From: a virus
IMG/VR virus record: IMGVR_UViG_3300017708_001867
Span: 1 to 21,336 of that record
Direction: 5' to 3' (one strand)
Length of the DNA stretch: 21,336 nt
In this document: piece by piece, positions 11,770-20,351 of the stretch
Layout: each line of letters starts with the position of its first letter
How positions within the stretch are numbered: the stretch's first letter is position 1
The notes under the pieces: generated by a model
Databases searched by the model: none
Told to the model about the DNA's origin: nothing
What the model saw: only the letters and a program-made list of their open reading frames with translations
Position numbers and translations under genes: made by a program

Positions 11770-12727
11770 GACCATACTGAGACTTGGATGCGTTGTAATT
11801 ATTATTGATCTCAACGAAAGAAAGTGCTCTAGTGTAAATTCTATAATAACCAATATCAAGTTCACGGGTCGCATCATTATCTCCATGAAATGCTGTGGCA
11901 CCTCTAGTTCCAAGATAATTTGTAGCATTTGCAAAATTAGCAAAAGTAGCACTAGAACTTCTAGCAGTATTAGTTATTAACTGACCATTATAATAACATA
12001 ACGGTTGAGTTCCAGATCGCCAAACAAATGAATATAAACCGTATGCTGTTGTGCTAGGTACGTTGAAATCTTTTGCACCAACAGCACTGTTTGTATGTAT
12101 CCAATTATCAGTAGTAGGACTAGAAGAAAGACCTCCCTTTGAGTTGAAGAAAGCACCAAATGCACCAGAATTACTATTCCAGTCTGAGGTATGCTCAAAA
12201 ACCATAGCATTTGCCGCTAATGAATTCACCTTTGCCGCTACTTCAACAGTAATCTGATTGGTGCCAGTAAGATCTAAATTTCTAGAGGCATACTGAGATC
12301 CAGCAGAAGTAAACGCAATAGAACTGTCAGTAAGATCTCTTGTAGGACTATTGAATAATGTGTAATCATTATTATTTCCTGATAAATCACTCCAAGTATT
12401 GCTACCAGGTGTATATGATGCTGAATTATTTGCATCCAAATATACTAGCAATCCAGTCGGATTAATGTTCAAACCAGTACTAATAATTGCACTAACCCAT
12501 TGCCCATTACCATACATCTCCATCACACCTGTGGTCTGATTAAATCTAACAGTCCCATTTTCAGGGTTAACAGGTCTGCTATTATTATCTCCATATGGCA
12601 TAGGGAAATAACTAGTGCCAGTTACATTTAATCTACCACCCTTAAATTTTACAGTGCTATTTTCTGGAACTGTTACTCTATTTGAATTAGTAACTAATCC
12701 TTGTATCTGAGCAACTTTTAACTTCAT
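11765..12727 (-). CDS. Tail fibre adhesin with LamG/concanavalin A-like domain, 320 aa
   Basis: Leader MKLKVAQIQGLVTNSNRVTV and collar module at residues 43-77 (MPYGDNNSRPVNPENG, VRFNQ, MYGNGQW). Residues about 90-320 form a LamG-like jelly roll: NPTGLLVYLDANNSASY, TWSDLSGNNNDYTL, TVEVAAKVNS, YSFVWRSGTQPLCYYNGQ, and the typical end IGYYRIYTRALSFVEINNNY. This domain commonly binds carbohydrate or protein ligands, so it is a plausible glycan-binding tip. The start codon shares a base with the previous stop (TGATG), giving coupled translation with the short fibre at 12727-13143. Confidence 0.85.
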   Translation of the reverse strand: MKLKVAQIQGLVTNSNRVTVPENSTVKFKGGRLNVTGTSYFPMPYGDNNSRPVNPENGTVRFNQTTGVMEMYGNGQWVSAIISTGLNINPTGLLVYLDANNSASYTPGSNTWSDLSGNNNDYTLFNSPTRDLTDSSIAFTSAGSQYASRNLDLTGTNQITVEVAAKVNSLAANAMVFEHTSDWNSNSGAFGAFFNSKGGLSSSPTTDNWIHTNSAVGAKDFNVPSTTAYGLYSFVWRSGTQPLCYYNGQLITNTARSSSATFANFANATNYLGTRGATAFHGDNDATRELDIGYYRIYTRALSFVEINNNYNASKSQYGL

Positions 12728-13143
12728 CAGATAATACTCCAGGTCCCATTTGTTTCAACTGTTACAGTCCATCCATTGGCAATTGTAATGGGACCAGCAC
12801 TCATACCATTAGAAAATTCATTACCTGCTGTAGGTCCAACAGTAATATTCTCAGAGATAGTTGTAGGATTAGTCCTAATGATACTATCTGTACCAAGAGA
12901 AGGACCACCACCAGAAATAGCAGCCCAACCAGCATTACCAGTGCCATCATCTGCTTTATAAATTTCTGCAGAATCTGTATCTGTATTGAAACGAATTGTA
13001 CCCGCAGAAACACCTGCGGGTCTTTGTGCTTCAGTTCCAGCGGGAATTCTTAATACAGAATCAGTATTAAGAAAACTCAATGTAGTTACAATTGCTTCTG
13101 TTGAAGTGGCAATCTGATTGCCGCTAATCTTTGAAATTGCCAT
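12727..13143 (-). CDS. Short tail fibre-like protein, 138 aa
   Basis: Begins MAISKISGNQIATSTEAIVT, followed by the collar module IPAGTEAQRPAG (residues 33-44), IRFNTDTDSAEIY and WAAIS. The C-terminal unit FSNGMSAGPITIANGWTVTV, then TNGTWSII, is a short beta tip very common at the end of phage fibre and structural proteins. The gene is essentially the shared N-terminal adapter with a minimal head. It may act as a capping or adapter protein for the larger adhesins, or as a default fibre. A TCTAAATA late-like element lies 22 bases upstream. Confidence 0.78.
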   Translation of the reverse strand: MAISKISGNQIATSTEAIVTTLSFLNTDSVLRIPAGTEAQRPAGVSAGTIRFNTDTDSAEIYKADDGTGNAGWAAISGGGPSLGTDSIIRTNPTTISENITVGPTAGNEFSNGMSAGPITIANGWTVTVETNGTWSII

Positions 13144-13165
13144 ATCGGTACAATATCCTCCCTAG

Positions 13166-13173
13166 TATTTAGA
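13166..13173 (-). promoter_or_regulatory. Late-promoter-like octamer TCTAAATA
   Basis: Minus strand, 22 bases upstream of the start at 13143. Matches the CTAAATA version of the cyanophage late motif; it overlaps the stop region of the upstream 1322-aa gene. Confidence 0.55.
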
Positions 13174-16100
13174 TAGGTAGTTCTAAAATGTGAACTGTGT
13201 CTGTAGTTTGTGGTGCATCTCCAGAACTAAAGACAACGTTAGCACCATTAGAATCAACTGTATAGTTTGTACCAGCAATCTGTGCAACACCATTCAGAAA
13301 TACTAGGACAGAATCATCGGTATGCTGAATACCACCCGTGTACGTAGTAATAGCGAATGTTAGAGTTGATCCGTCACCAGTATAAGACTTGGTAACATAC
13401 TTGTCAGAACCAACGCCACCTCGTCCAGTAACAACTAAGTCACCATCAACTCTAGTGCTGCCACCAACATTCAATACATAAGGTGATAATGGGGCAACAC
13501 CAAGACCAAAACGTGTGGTGCCATTGTCATTAACAATATTAAGATCACCAACATCAGTCAATCCAAACTCATACCAAGTTCCTTCGTAGTAAATCCAACC
13601 AAGAGATTTACCAGGGTTCCAGTTAATGTTGTAAACTAAATCTCCATCAGCAGGAGTATCGTATCCTGAGATATTAGTAAAATTAGGTTGACCATTAGCA
13701 TCTTCAGGTGCAAGAAGAGTCTGCTTAATTACAGTACCATCTTGGTTATTGTAAGTGATCTTCTTAGCAATGATATTGTTAGTAGAAGATAATTGACCTT
13801 GGAAAGTAACAGGACCAGCAAAGATTGATTCTAACTGGTTAGATGCACCACCAATAACGGTGAGTTTATCAGTAAGAACCAACTCAGAGAATGTTTCAAT
13901 TGTTGTATTCTCTTCACCAACAACATTCAATTGAGCAACATCTTCATTCGTAATCTGACCCGTAACAGGGTTAATAATCTGGTTACCAATGAATAGGTCT
14001 CCATTAGAGTTTAGACCTGAGTAGAATGCAACACCTGCTTCCTCTTTAATAGACTGAGAGAACTTAATCTGGTCTTGTGATAACGTTTCTACTTGTGTCT
14101 GAGGGAATGCAGTTGAGTAGTTACCAGGACCGAAACCAAGATACTCAAAAGTATGGTTACCAGAACGCATAATAGAATGCCTTCTAAGTTCTACTGGGAT
14201 AGGTGCTACAACACCTTCAGCATTCTGACGAATATTAATCTTTCTTGTTTCTTCATTACCAGCACGAGCAGTTACTCTGACATTAGAAAGTTCTTTAGGA
14301 ACAGATTCATATGCAGGTTCTGTTCCAGGCAATTCCCAACCAGTATCAGTCAAAAGGAATTGAATCCCTTCTTTGGTAATAGACAGTTTAGGATCTTTAT
14401 TAGGTGTAGGTGATGCACCATCAGTTGCACTTACGAGACCGATAGTTTCATTGTCAGCGACGGATATTGCAGCATCAGGGTCAGCAAGAGGGTTGTCTCT
14501 GTCAAATGTAGGATAGACTTCGTTGACGTTTTGACTGAACTTTCTGTCGTTAAAATTAGAAGTTGAAGGTGCAATAGATGCACAAAGCAGGGTAAGGTAG
14601 TAGATACCATCGGAAATACCTCGTTCAAATTCCTGAACAATTTCAATGTCGTAGATATAGAATGTTCTCTGTAACTTATAGGATGTAGTATCCGTATTCA
14701 GAGGTTGCACAACATAACCTGATAGGGGATCACGAGGCAAGGGATTGCTCTTGTCTTTATCAATTACATAACGAACACGATAAGTCCTATCCTGCAAGTC
14801 TCTGCTGTCAGGAATTCTCTTAATGAATGTTGTAGGTGTAAATGCAATATTTTGATAAGTGCCACCAGCACCACTATTATTAGCAATGGTTTGATAAATT
14901 GCATTATTTGTAGCACTTGTGGTCAAATACCAACCACCTACAGATCCAGCAACGCCACTAATAGTATATGTTGCACTATCAAATTGTAGCGGGGAACCTG
15001 CTACCCCTGCATCTAAACCTGAAACACTTGGACCATAAGGAGAAATTGCTGCTGATTGTACGGTAGGTTCGGTTGCACCTTGAGCAACTAATTGAACATT
15101 AATTTTATCAGCAACAGCATTTACACCTATACCATCTTGGCGAGCACCAATAGTATAACCTTGAACTCTTGTTGTAGGTGGAGACGTTTCGTTCTGATAT
15201 CCAAAGAGATATAATCTTGTACCAGGAGTTCCACCCTGACCAGAAAGTGCTTGGTTAATTACTTTGGTTCTTTGAATGTCAACGTTAACCCAGTTAATAG
15301 AAGTTTCTTCACCAAAGATAACATTACCATTAACAGTTCCTGTATTAGAAGCAGTGAGTGTAACAACTCCAGTAGTAGTATTGACAGAACCTACAGTTGC
15401 ACCAGAACCAATATTGTCACCACTTACGACCATTCCCTGAAGAACGCCATTTACACTACCGTCATTTGTAAGTGTAATGGTAGATGCACCATTAGTACCT
15501 GTAGCAGATGTTGAGATAACATTTAGTGCCTTAGGAGGGATGATATGTGTGATCTCGCCTGCTTTATCTTTAGAGAATGCTTTTGCTTTAAAACCAGCAG
15601 ATCTTAAAGCGGTGTTTCCAAAGTTACTGTTGGAGTTAGTAATCGACATGTCAGCACCACTGAGTGCTGTAAAGTGTGTGCCATATCCAACAGCAAACAC
15701 CGAAACTGCCTGGATGAATGAGTCATTACTACACTTAATATGCTCGTGTGCCCAACCCTTACGATACTCAGCAAAACCATCTAAGTGAGCACCATCACCA
15801 GCAACTGCTGCATCATAATTACCAGTAGAAGCATTATATCTTACAAACGCTCTATCATCTTTTTGGAGGGACAATCCTGTGAACTGAGCTACAACCATGG
15901 ACTTAAATCCAGTTGCTTTGCTACCATCAGCGTGCATACCATTCATGCCCCAGACACTTCTCAGTGACAAGTTAAACGCATATGGTGATGCAGAGTCAAC
16001 AGTATCAATCTCAGTCTTAACAGTGATGTTAGAACCTACAGCATTACCAGACGGTTCTTCTTGCATCTGATAGGTAAACACATTACCAGATGCAGAAGTT

Positions 16101-17137
16101 ACAGTGAATGAACCATTATATCTACCAACATCCAATTCAGAGTTTGGTCCAGTAGATCCAGTAACACCACTAATATTAATATTAACACCTACAGAGAAAC
16201 CGTGATCTCTTGGATTATCAAGTTCATCAACAGTAACCGCAGTTGCAGTTTGACCATTACGAGTAATTTGAAGAATTCTATATTCATCAGAAATAGGACC
16301 AACAATTCTATTTTCTTCAACTCTTGCCTGAATTTGGTCAGTTGCAGGATCTCCAGATGTATCAGGAATAGTAGCAAATGCCTTGGAGATTTTTTGATAG
16401 TAAATCTCTAAATCTGTTCTTTCTAAGATATTAGGAACAGCAGAATAATCTCCAGAGGGTACATTTCCGTCAGTAATTAACTGAGATAGACTGTTAAGAC
16501 CATCAGCAAACTCAAAACAAGTTAGTCTATGATGAGAGAACTTAGGAGCAAGAGTATTTGTACTATCAGGTCTATAATATACACCCTCTTCAGCACCATC
16601 AAAGAATGAAAACTGCCAGAAGTACGTACCACCAGTTACTTTGAAAATAGAAGTACGAGGAGGTTCTTGACCTTCTAAAATTTCTGTTCCGTAACTTGTA
16701 GGATAAGGAACATATTTGGGAATAATTTTTGTACGACGAAGATCAGTACCAACGAGGGAGCAACCTCTAGGAACAATGATACCACCTTCAACCGAGTTAA
16801 ACTTATGTAATACGTTGTTTGGTGAGGTAAGATCTAAGTTTGAGTTAGAATCAATAGGAGCAACGTTAGTATAAAGAACCTCTCCAGGTCTATTATCAAC
16901 AATATATTCTGCTGGATACAGCATGATCGAGAAGGCGTCAAATTCATCGTTTGACAAACCTACTCGATACGAAAATCTAGCAACTTCTAAAAATGCTCGT
17001 TGCAGAGACTTAAATGGACGCAATGCCGAGTTACCCCTGTTATCAATAGCATCAGATGCATCAAAATCGTCAGGGTTAACGTAAATAATACGTCCCGTGC
17101 GGGACGTAATAATATTCTTAAGTCTAGTTAGAGACAT
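13169..17137 (-). CDS. Large virion structural (baseplate/tail fibre-type) protein, 1322 aa
   Basis: Starts MSLTRLKNIITSRTGRIIYV; the N-terminal region (NRGNSALRPFKSLQRAFLEV, and GGIIVPRGCSLVGTDLRRTK near residue 120) resembles the beginning of beta-helix fibre proteins and recurs in large cyanomyovirus structural proteins. Around residues 545-610 is an inserted repeat-type beta unit (GASTITLTNDGSVNG, MVVSGDNIGSGATVG, TTTGVVTLTASNTG). Near residue 1010 is GFGPGNYSTAFPQ. The C-terminal unit (about 1248-1322) has TKSYTGDGSTLTFAI, SVLVFLNGVAQIAGTNYTVD and ends TVHILELPI, a fibre-end domain found in many phages. No enzymatic motif. A GATAAATA late-like promoter lies upstream. Probably the largest fibre or baseplate-linked component; exact position unknown. 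Confidence 0.8.
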   Translation of the reverse strand: MSLTRLKNIITSRTGRIIYVNPDDFDASDAIDNRGNSALRPFKSLQRAFLEVARFSYRVGLSNDEFDAFSIMLYPAEYIVDNRPGEVLYTNVAPIDSNSNLDLTSPNNVLHKFNSVEGGIIVPRGCSLVGTDLRRTKIIPKYVPYPTSYGTEILEGQEPPRTSIFKVTGGTYFWQFSFFDGAEEGVYYRPDSTNTLAPKFSHHRLTCFEFADGLNSLSQLITDGNVPSGDYSAVPNILERTDLEIYYQKISKAFATIPDTSGDPATDQIQARVEENRIVGPISDEYRILQITRNGQTATAVTVDELDNPRDHGFSVGVNINISGVTGSTGPNSELDVGRYNGSFTVTSASGNVFTYQMQEEPSGNAVGSNITVKTEIDTVDSASPYAFNLSLRSVWGMNGMHADGSKATGFKSMVVAQFTGLSLQKDDRAFVRYNASTGNYDAAVAGDGAHLDGFAEYRKGWAHEHIKCSNDSFIQAVSVFAVGYGTHFTALSGADMSITNSNSNFGNTALRSAGFKAKAFSKDKAGEITHIIPPKALNVISTSATGTNGASTITLTNDGSVNGVLQGMVVSGDNIGSGATVGSVNTTTGVVTLTASNTGTVNGNVIFGEETSINWVNVDIQRTKVINQALSGQGGTPGTRLYLFGYQNETSPPTTRVQGYTIGARQDGIGVNAVADKINVQLVAQGATEPTVQSAAISPYGPSVSGLDAGVAGSPLQFDSATYTISGVAGSVGGWYLTTSATNNAIYQTIANNSGAGGTYQNIAFTPTTFIKRIPDSRDLQDRTYRVRYVIDKDKSNPLPRDPLSGYVVQPLNTDTTSYKLQRTFYIYDIEIVQEFERGISDGIYYLTLLCASIAPSTSNFNDRKFSQNVNEVYPTFDRDNPLADPDAAISVADNETIGLVSATDGASPTPNKDPKLSITKEGIQFLLTDTGWELPGTEPAYESVPKELSNVRVTARAGNEETRKINIRQNAEGVVAPIPVELRRHSIMRSGNHTFEYLGFGPGNYSTAFPQTQVETLSQDQIKFSQSIKEEAGVAFYSGLNSNGDLFIGNQIINPVTGQITNEDVAQLNVVGEENTTIETFSELVLTDKLTVIGGASNQLESIFAGPVTFQGQLSSTNNIIAKKITYNNQDGTVIKQTLLAPEDANGQPNFTNISGYDTPADGDLVYNINWNPGKSLGWIYYEGTWYEFGLTDVGDLNIVNDNGTTRFGLGVAPLSPYVLNVGGSTRVDGDLVVTGRGGVGSDKYVTKSYTGDGSTLTFAITTYTGGIQHTDDSVLVFLNGVAQIAGTNYTVDSNGANVVFSSGDAPQTTDTVHILELPI

Positions 17138-17156
17138 TTTTACGCTGCTTTTTGAT

Positions 17157-17164
17157 TATTTATC
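17157..17164 (-). promoter_or_regulatory. Late-promoter-like octamer GATAAATA
   Basis: One mismatch from TATAAATA on the minus strand, 19 bases upstream of the 1322-aa gene start and overlapping the stop codon of the preceding gene. Confidence 0.6.
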
Positions 17165-18632
17165 AGACGCCAAAACGTCTAGTTGTGAGGGCGGTTGAGA
17201 TATCCTCAAATCCAATGAGACTGAAGGTATTATCACCAGTAGCACTATTGACAATAACTCTTTCCCCAGGACCAATAACGAGAGATGTAGTTCTATCTAC
17301 AGCATTTGCTGCATTAGTTTTACCTTCAATGATATATTCACCTGCCTGCAATGCAGTTGTAGCAACATCAACAGAACTTACAGTAACAGTAGATCTATCT
17401 GCAGCACTATTTAAAGGAGCATCAAGGAAAGTGTCAGTACCAGCAAAGTCTGCCGAGTATAAACCTTTAATTACTTGAAGGGTAGTGCCGCTGTAACTAC
17501 GAACATAACCGTAAGGACCAGCATCTTGTGCAGTTACGGTGAAGGTTGTGCCACCAACTAGGAAAGCATCCGTAGCATTTACCCAAGTTCCTTCTACATC
17601 ATAAACAAAGAACTGAGTAAAGGTAGGTGTAGCAGTGTTTGTCAGATAACCAGACTCACTACCATAAGTATTGTTAGTAGCAGTTGTTAAATCTCCATTA
17701 TACCAATAGAAAAGACTGTTACCAGATGTATCTAAAGTGAAATCAAATTGAACATATGCACTAGAAGAACCTGCTGTGCCAGAGGTAGTTTTACCTGCGG
17801 TATTTTCTGTACCACCATCACCAGTATCACTTGGATCAGAAGGTGATAAACCATCAGGACCCCACTCACCATTAGTAGTTGTTGAAAGTTGGAAAAGATG
17901 TCCTGTCATAGAGGAATCAGAAACATCAAATCTATATGGACGATCGTTAAAAAGTGACAGATTATTACCTGCAGCAGTCAGATATAAATCATAAATGCCA
18001 CTAACTGTAGTAGAAAAAACAAACTTGTTTGCTGCAGCAAATAAACCACCAGTAGAAATAGTACCACCAGATCCGCCAGCAGTGCTAATTGTGTCACCTT
18101 CTGCAAATTCAGCACCACTAGTAAAGGTGGAGGGACCGATATAAATCGTATTACCATTTATACCGTAAATAACTGCGGTTGTATCTGCAGGTGCAGTACC
18201 TTTAGTAATTGTATCACCAATACTGAAAGCGTCACCAGTTACACTTTCAAGTGCTACCTGACGAATTGAAATACTTTTAACAAAATACTCAACAAATTCT
18301 GGTCTAATAGAAGATTCAAACTTAAATTTTTTCTCAGCATCAACGCTGGTAAGTTGCAATCCAGAACTAAATCCTGCACTAATAGGTTCAAATGGAGTAT
18401 CAACAGTAACAGTATATCCTGTAACTAGATCACCTTCATGTAAAAGATACGTGCTGGCATCAACCGTCAGCTCTTGATCATACCTCTTGACACCGACACT
18501 ATAAGCAGATCCTGTGCCATCATTAGCAACATTCAATACTGTGCTTGCAGATCTGTTAGCGGGTGCAGAATACAACAAAGTGTTAGTTGCACCTGCTGGT
18601 TTAGATTGTCCTAAAAATCCTTGATTAGACAT
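17163..18632 (-). CDS. Virion structural protein, 489 aa
   Basis: Begins MSNQGFLGQSKPAGATNTLL with ASTVLNVANDGTGSAYSVGV soon after, a start pattern I associate with conserved cyanomyovirus structural genes next to the large fibre. The protein is Thr/Ser/Gly/Ala-rich, low in charged residues and almost free of Cys, as expected of an all-beta extracellular phage component. Notable units are TGDAFSIGDTITKGTAPADT and FTSGAEFAEGDTISTAGGSG (residues about 135-185), which look like two diverged copies of a short beta unit, and a polar linker LSPSDPSDTGDGGTENT near 265-285. It ends LTTRRFGV. It starts six bases after the previous gene. Confidence 0.75.
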   Translation of the reverse strand: MSNQGFLGQSKPAGATNTLLYSAPANRSASTVLNVANDGTGSAYSVGVKRYDQELTVDASTYLLHEGDLVTGYTVTVDTPFEPISAGFSSGLQLTSVDAEKKFKFESSIRPEFVEYFVKSISIRQVALESVTGDAFSIGDTITKGTAPADTTAVIYGINGNTIYIGPSTFTSGAEFAEGDTISTAGGSGGTISTGGLFAAANKFVFSTTVSGIYDLYLTAAGNNLSLFNDRPYRFDVSDSSMTGHLFQLSTTTNGEWGPDGLSPSDPSDTGDGGTENTAGKTTSGTAGSSSAYVQFDFTLDTSGNSLFYWYNGDLTTATNNTYGSESGYLTNTATPTFTQFFVYDVEGTWVNATDAFLVGGTTFTVTAQDAGPYGYVRSYSGTTLQVIKGLYSADFAGTDTFLDAPLNSAADRSTVTVSSVDVATTALQAGEYIIEGKTNAANAVDRTTSLVIGPGERVIVNSATGDNTFSLIGFEDISTALTTRRFGV

Positions 18633-18638
18633 TTGTTA

Positions 18639-19964
18639 TTAAAATCCTGCGTAGAAGAATTGTTGGAGTCTGGTTCTGCCAGATAAGTTTGCGGCACTGA
18701 TACCAGCACCAAAAGTTACATCATCAAAAGTAATGTTCTCTGTAGAGAGAAGCGTCGCATCAGCATCAGGGAACCTGATTGTTCTATTAGCAGTAATATT
18801 ATCTATTGCTAAAGTAATCTTAGATGAAACATCCAAGTTAGTAGAACCTAATTGAGGTGTAACTAATGTTTTATTTCTAAGATCTTGTTCTGCTCGCTCA
18901 GTAACAAATACATTATTGAGCCCACCATTATTTAGAGTGTTTGTTTCAGGGAACTCAAATGTTTGACTTGATGCAGTATTTTGATTATCAACATTAAAGA
19001 TAATCTTTTTAGTAGCATCATTAGGGGATTGAATAATTGGAGATTCAAAAGTTTTATTCAAAAGAACCTGAGTTGCTTCAGTACCAACTAATGTAAGACT
19101 TTGATCAGGAACTGTAATAGTTCTGTTGGAAGTAATATTAGATGTATTAAATTGAACAAATGCGGTATCAACTTCTGCATTAGGAGCAAGTTTGATATCA
19201 ACAAATGTTTTAGAAAGAACAGTTTGTACTGTCTTTGTATCAAGTAATGTTGAAGAAGTTGCTGTTGGTTCGGCAGTAGTAATTACTGCACCAGCATCAG
19301 GTAAAAAGTAAGATCTACGTGCATTAGCAGTAGTTGCCCAGTTAATTTGGAAAATTGCTTCCTCTTGCCCATCAACAATAACAAAGTTATCTTCATCAAT
19401 TAAGATGGTCTTGTTCGTTAATGTTTGTTGTGTATCTCCACCAACGAGAGTAGTTCCACTACCAGCAGTGATAGCAGGAAGTGTGAAAATTCTAGTGGCA
19501 GTTCCAGTACCAATATTACCAACTTCAAATCGTGCTTTGGGTCCTTGAGCATCTTCAAGAATGAAGTTGCTATCTCCCATCAAAAATTGTCCTGTAACTT
19601 GTACAGATCCAGTTCCTTTTGGAGAAAGAACAATATTTGTATTGGTTGCGGTATCATCAATAGCATTCAAATATAATGAAGTATTATTACCACCATCGTC
19701 GGTTCTGGACATATAGAGTGCCCCAGCACCAAATGCAATACCAATTTGGTCATATGCATTCTGATAGAGACCAGTATTTCGATCCAGGTCAAAAGCTAAT
19801 CCAGGATCTGTTTTTGTACCCTGTCCAATCGTTTTAAATAATTGATTGATTTTTGCTTTCCTGTTAGGAATCAAGGGATCTGATACGACAACAGGAAGAA
19901 TTGCTTCTCCTGATAGATTCGCATCTGAAATTGTTTCCAACTGAGAAATCTTTCTGGTTCCCAC
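18639..19964 (-). CDS. Tail fibre-like structural protein with shaft repeats, 441 aa
   Basis: The start is GTG at 19964, giving MGTRKISQLETISDANLSGE, a leader (RKIS.LE..) shared with other phage fibre proteins; no suitable ATG is nearby. From about residue 150 on there are four to five diverged copies of a unit of roughly 60 residues built from L-x-NKT (TLTNKTILIDEDN, VLSKTFVDIK, LLNKTFESPII, DLRNKTLVTPQL) followed by NRTI-x-[FV]PD (ARRSYFLPDAG, SNRTITVPDQS, ANRTIRFPDAD) and TLL or TTL. This repeat is characteristic of trimeric fibre shafts in marine phages. It ends RTRLQQFFYAGF. A perfect late promoter lies 27 bases upstream. Probably fibre or neck-fibre; exact role unknown. Confidence 0.78.
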   Translation of the reverse strand: MGTRKISQLETISDANLSGEAILPVVVSDPLIPNRKAKINQLFKTIGQGTKTDPGLAFDLDRNTGLYQNAYDQIGIAFGAGALYMSRTDDGGNNTSLYLNAIDDTATNTNIVLSPKGTGSVQVTGQFLMGDSNFILEDAQGPKARFEVGNIGTGTATRIFTLPAITAGSGTTLVGGDTQQTLTNKTILIDEDNFVIVDGQEEAIFQINWATTANARRSYFLPDAGAVITTAEPTATSSTLLDTKTVQTVLSKTFVDIKLAPNAEVDTAFVQFNTSNITSNRTITVPDQSLTLVGTEATQVLLNKTFESPIIQSPNDATKKIIFNVDNQNTASSQTFEFPETNTLNNGGLNNVFVTERAEQDLRNKTLVTPQLGSTNLDVSSKITLAIDNITANRTIRFPDADATLLSTENITFDDVTFGAGISAANLSGRTRLQQFFYAGF

Positions 19965-19990
19965 GTATAATCACACGATTTGCTACAAGG

Positions 19991-20167
19991 TTATTTATAC
20001 GGAAATAATTCGTTGTATCTTAAAAATCTGCGTTTATTAGGTTCTATACCAAAAGATGCACACACATCAGTGTATGACTGCCATTCAGTTTCCAAGTGAG
20101 AAGGAATTGAGAGATTCAATCCCTCTATATCCGTACATGAGTTGTTTGAGTTCGACTGCTTTGTCAT
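19991..20167 (-). CDS. Hypothetical protein, 58 aa; last gene of the right small-gene pocket
   Basis: An ATG at 20165-20167 opens a 58-residue frame, MTKQSNSNNSCTDIEGLNLS, continuing IPSHLETEWQSYTDVCASFG and ending RRFLRYNELFPYK. The second half (residues about 21-58) looks like a real folded protein: amphipathic, Trp/Tyr-containing, with two Cys in all. The first 28 codons overlap the end of the 88-aa gene in a different frame, which is more overlap than its neighbours show. Its final codons CCG-TAT-AAA-TAA contain the late promoter of the fibre gene at 18639-19964. Without this ORF, about 120 bases would be empty, which is unusual in so dense a region. No family recognised. Confidence 0.6.
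   Translation of the reverse strand: MTKQSNSNNSCTDIEGLNLSIPSHLETEWQSYTDVCASFGIEPNKRRFLRYNELFPYK
19992..19999 (-). promoter_or_regulatory. T4-type late promoter TATAAATA
   Basis: Exact octamer on the minus strand, 27 bases before the GTG start at 19964; marks the switch from the small-gene pocket to the late structural block. It lies within the last codons of the 58-aa ORF. Confidence 0.82.
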
Positions 20168-20351
20168 ATTGTGTTTTATGATAATTGATTACATCATCGA
20201 CGCAAGATAACATCTCTTCATACGTTTGTCGTGCATCAACCTTATCATCGTTGAGATAATCGTCGATCGCATCTTGCATACGATCTTTACGCTGTTTTCT
20301 ATACTCTTTGCCCCAATCAACCTGCAGATCAGAATGACTTTCAATTGCCAT
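20085..20351 (-). CDS. Conserved hypothetical protein, 88 aa, helical
   Basis: Starts MAIESHSDLQVDWGKEYRKQ and ends LNSFSLGN. It is charged and predicted all-helical: RKQRKDRMQDAIDDYLNDDK, then TYEEMLSCVDDVINYHKTQY and KAVELKQLMYG. The middle segment could form a coiled coil. One Cys, no catalytic motif. It overlaps the preceding gene by 11 bases and the following 58-aa ORF. The regular helical pattern and position make it a credible early phage protein of unknown role. Confidence 0.8.
   Translation of the reverse strand: MAIESHSDLQVDWGKEYRKQRKDRMQDAIDDYLNDDKVDARQTYEEMLSCVDDVINYHKTQYDKAVELKQLMYGYRGIESLNSFSLGN

Noticed and set aside
18639-19964. Repeated LxNKT / NRTIxFPD units as a tandem DNA repeat or CRISPR-like array
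   Set aside because: The repetition is at protein level and strongly diverged in DNA; it is a fibre shaft repeat.
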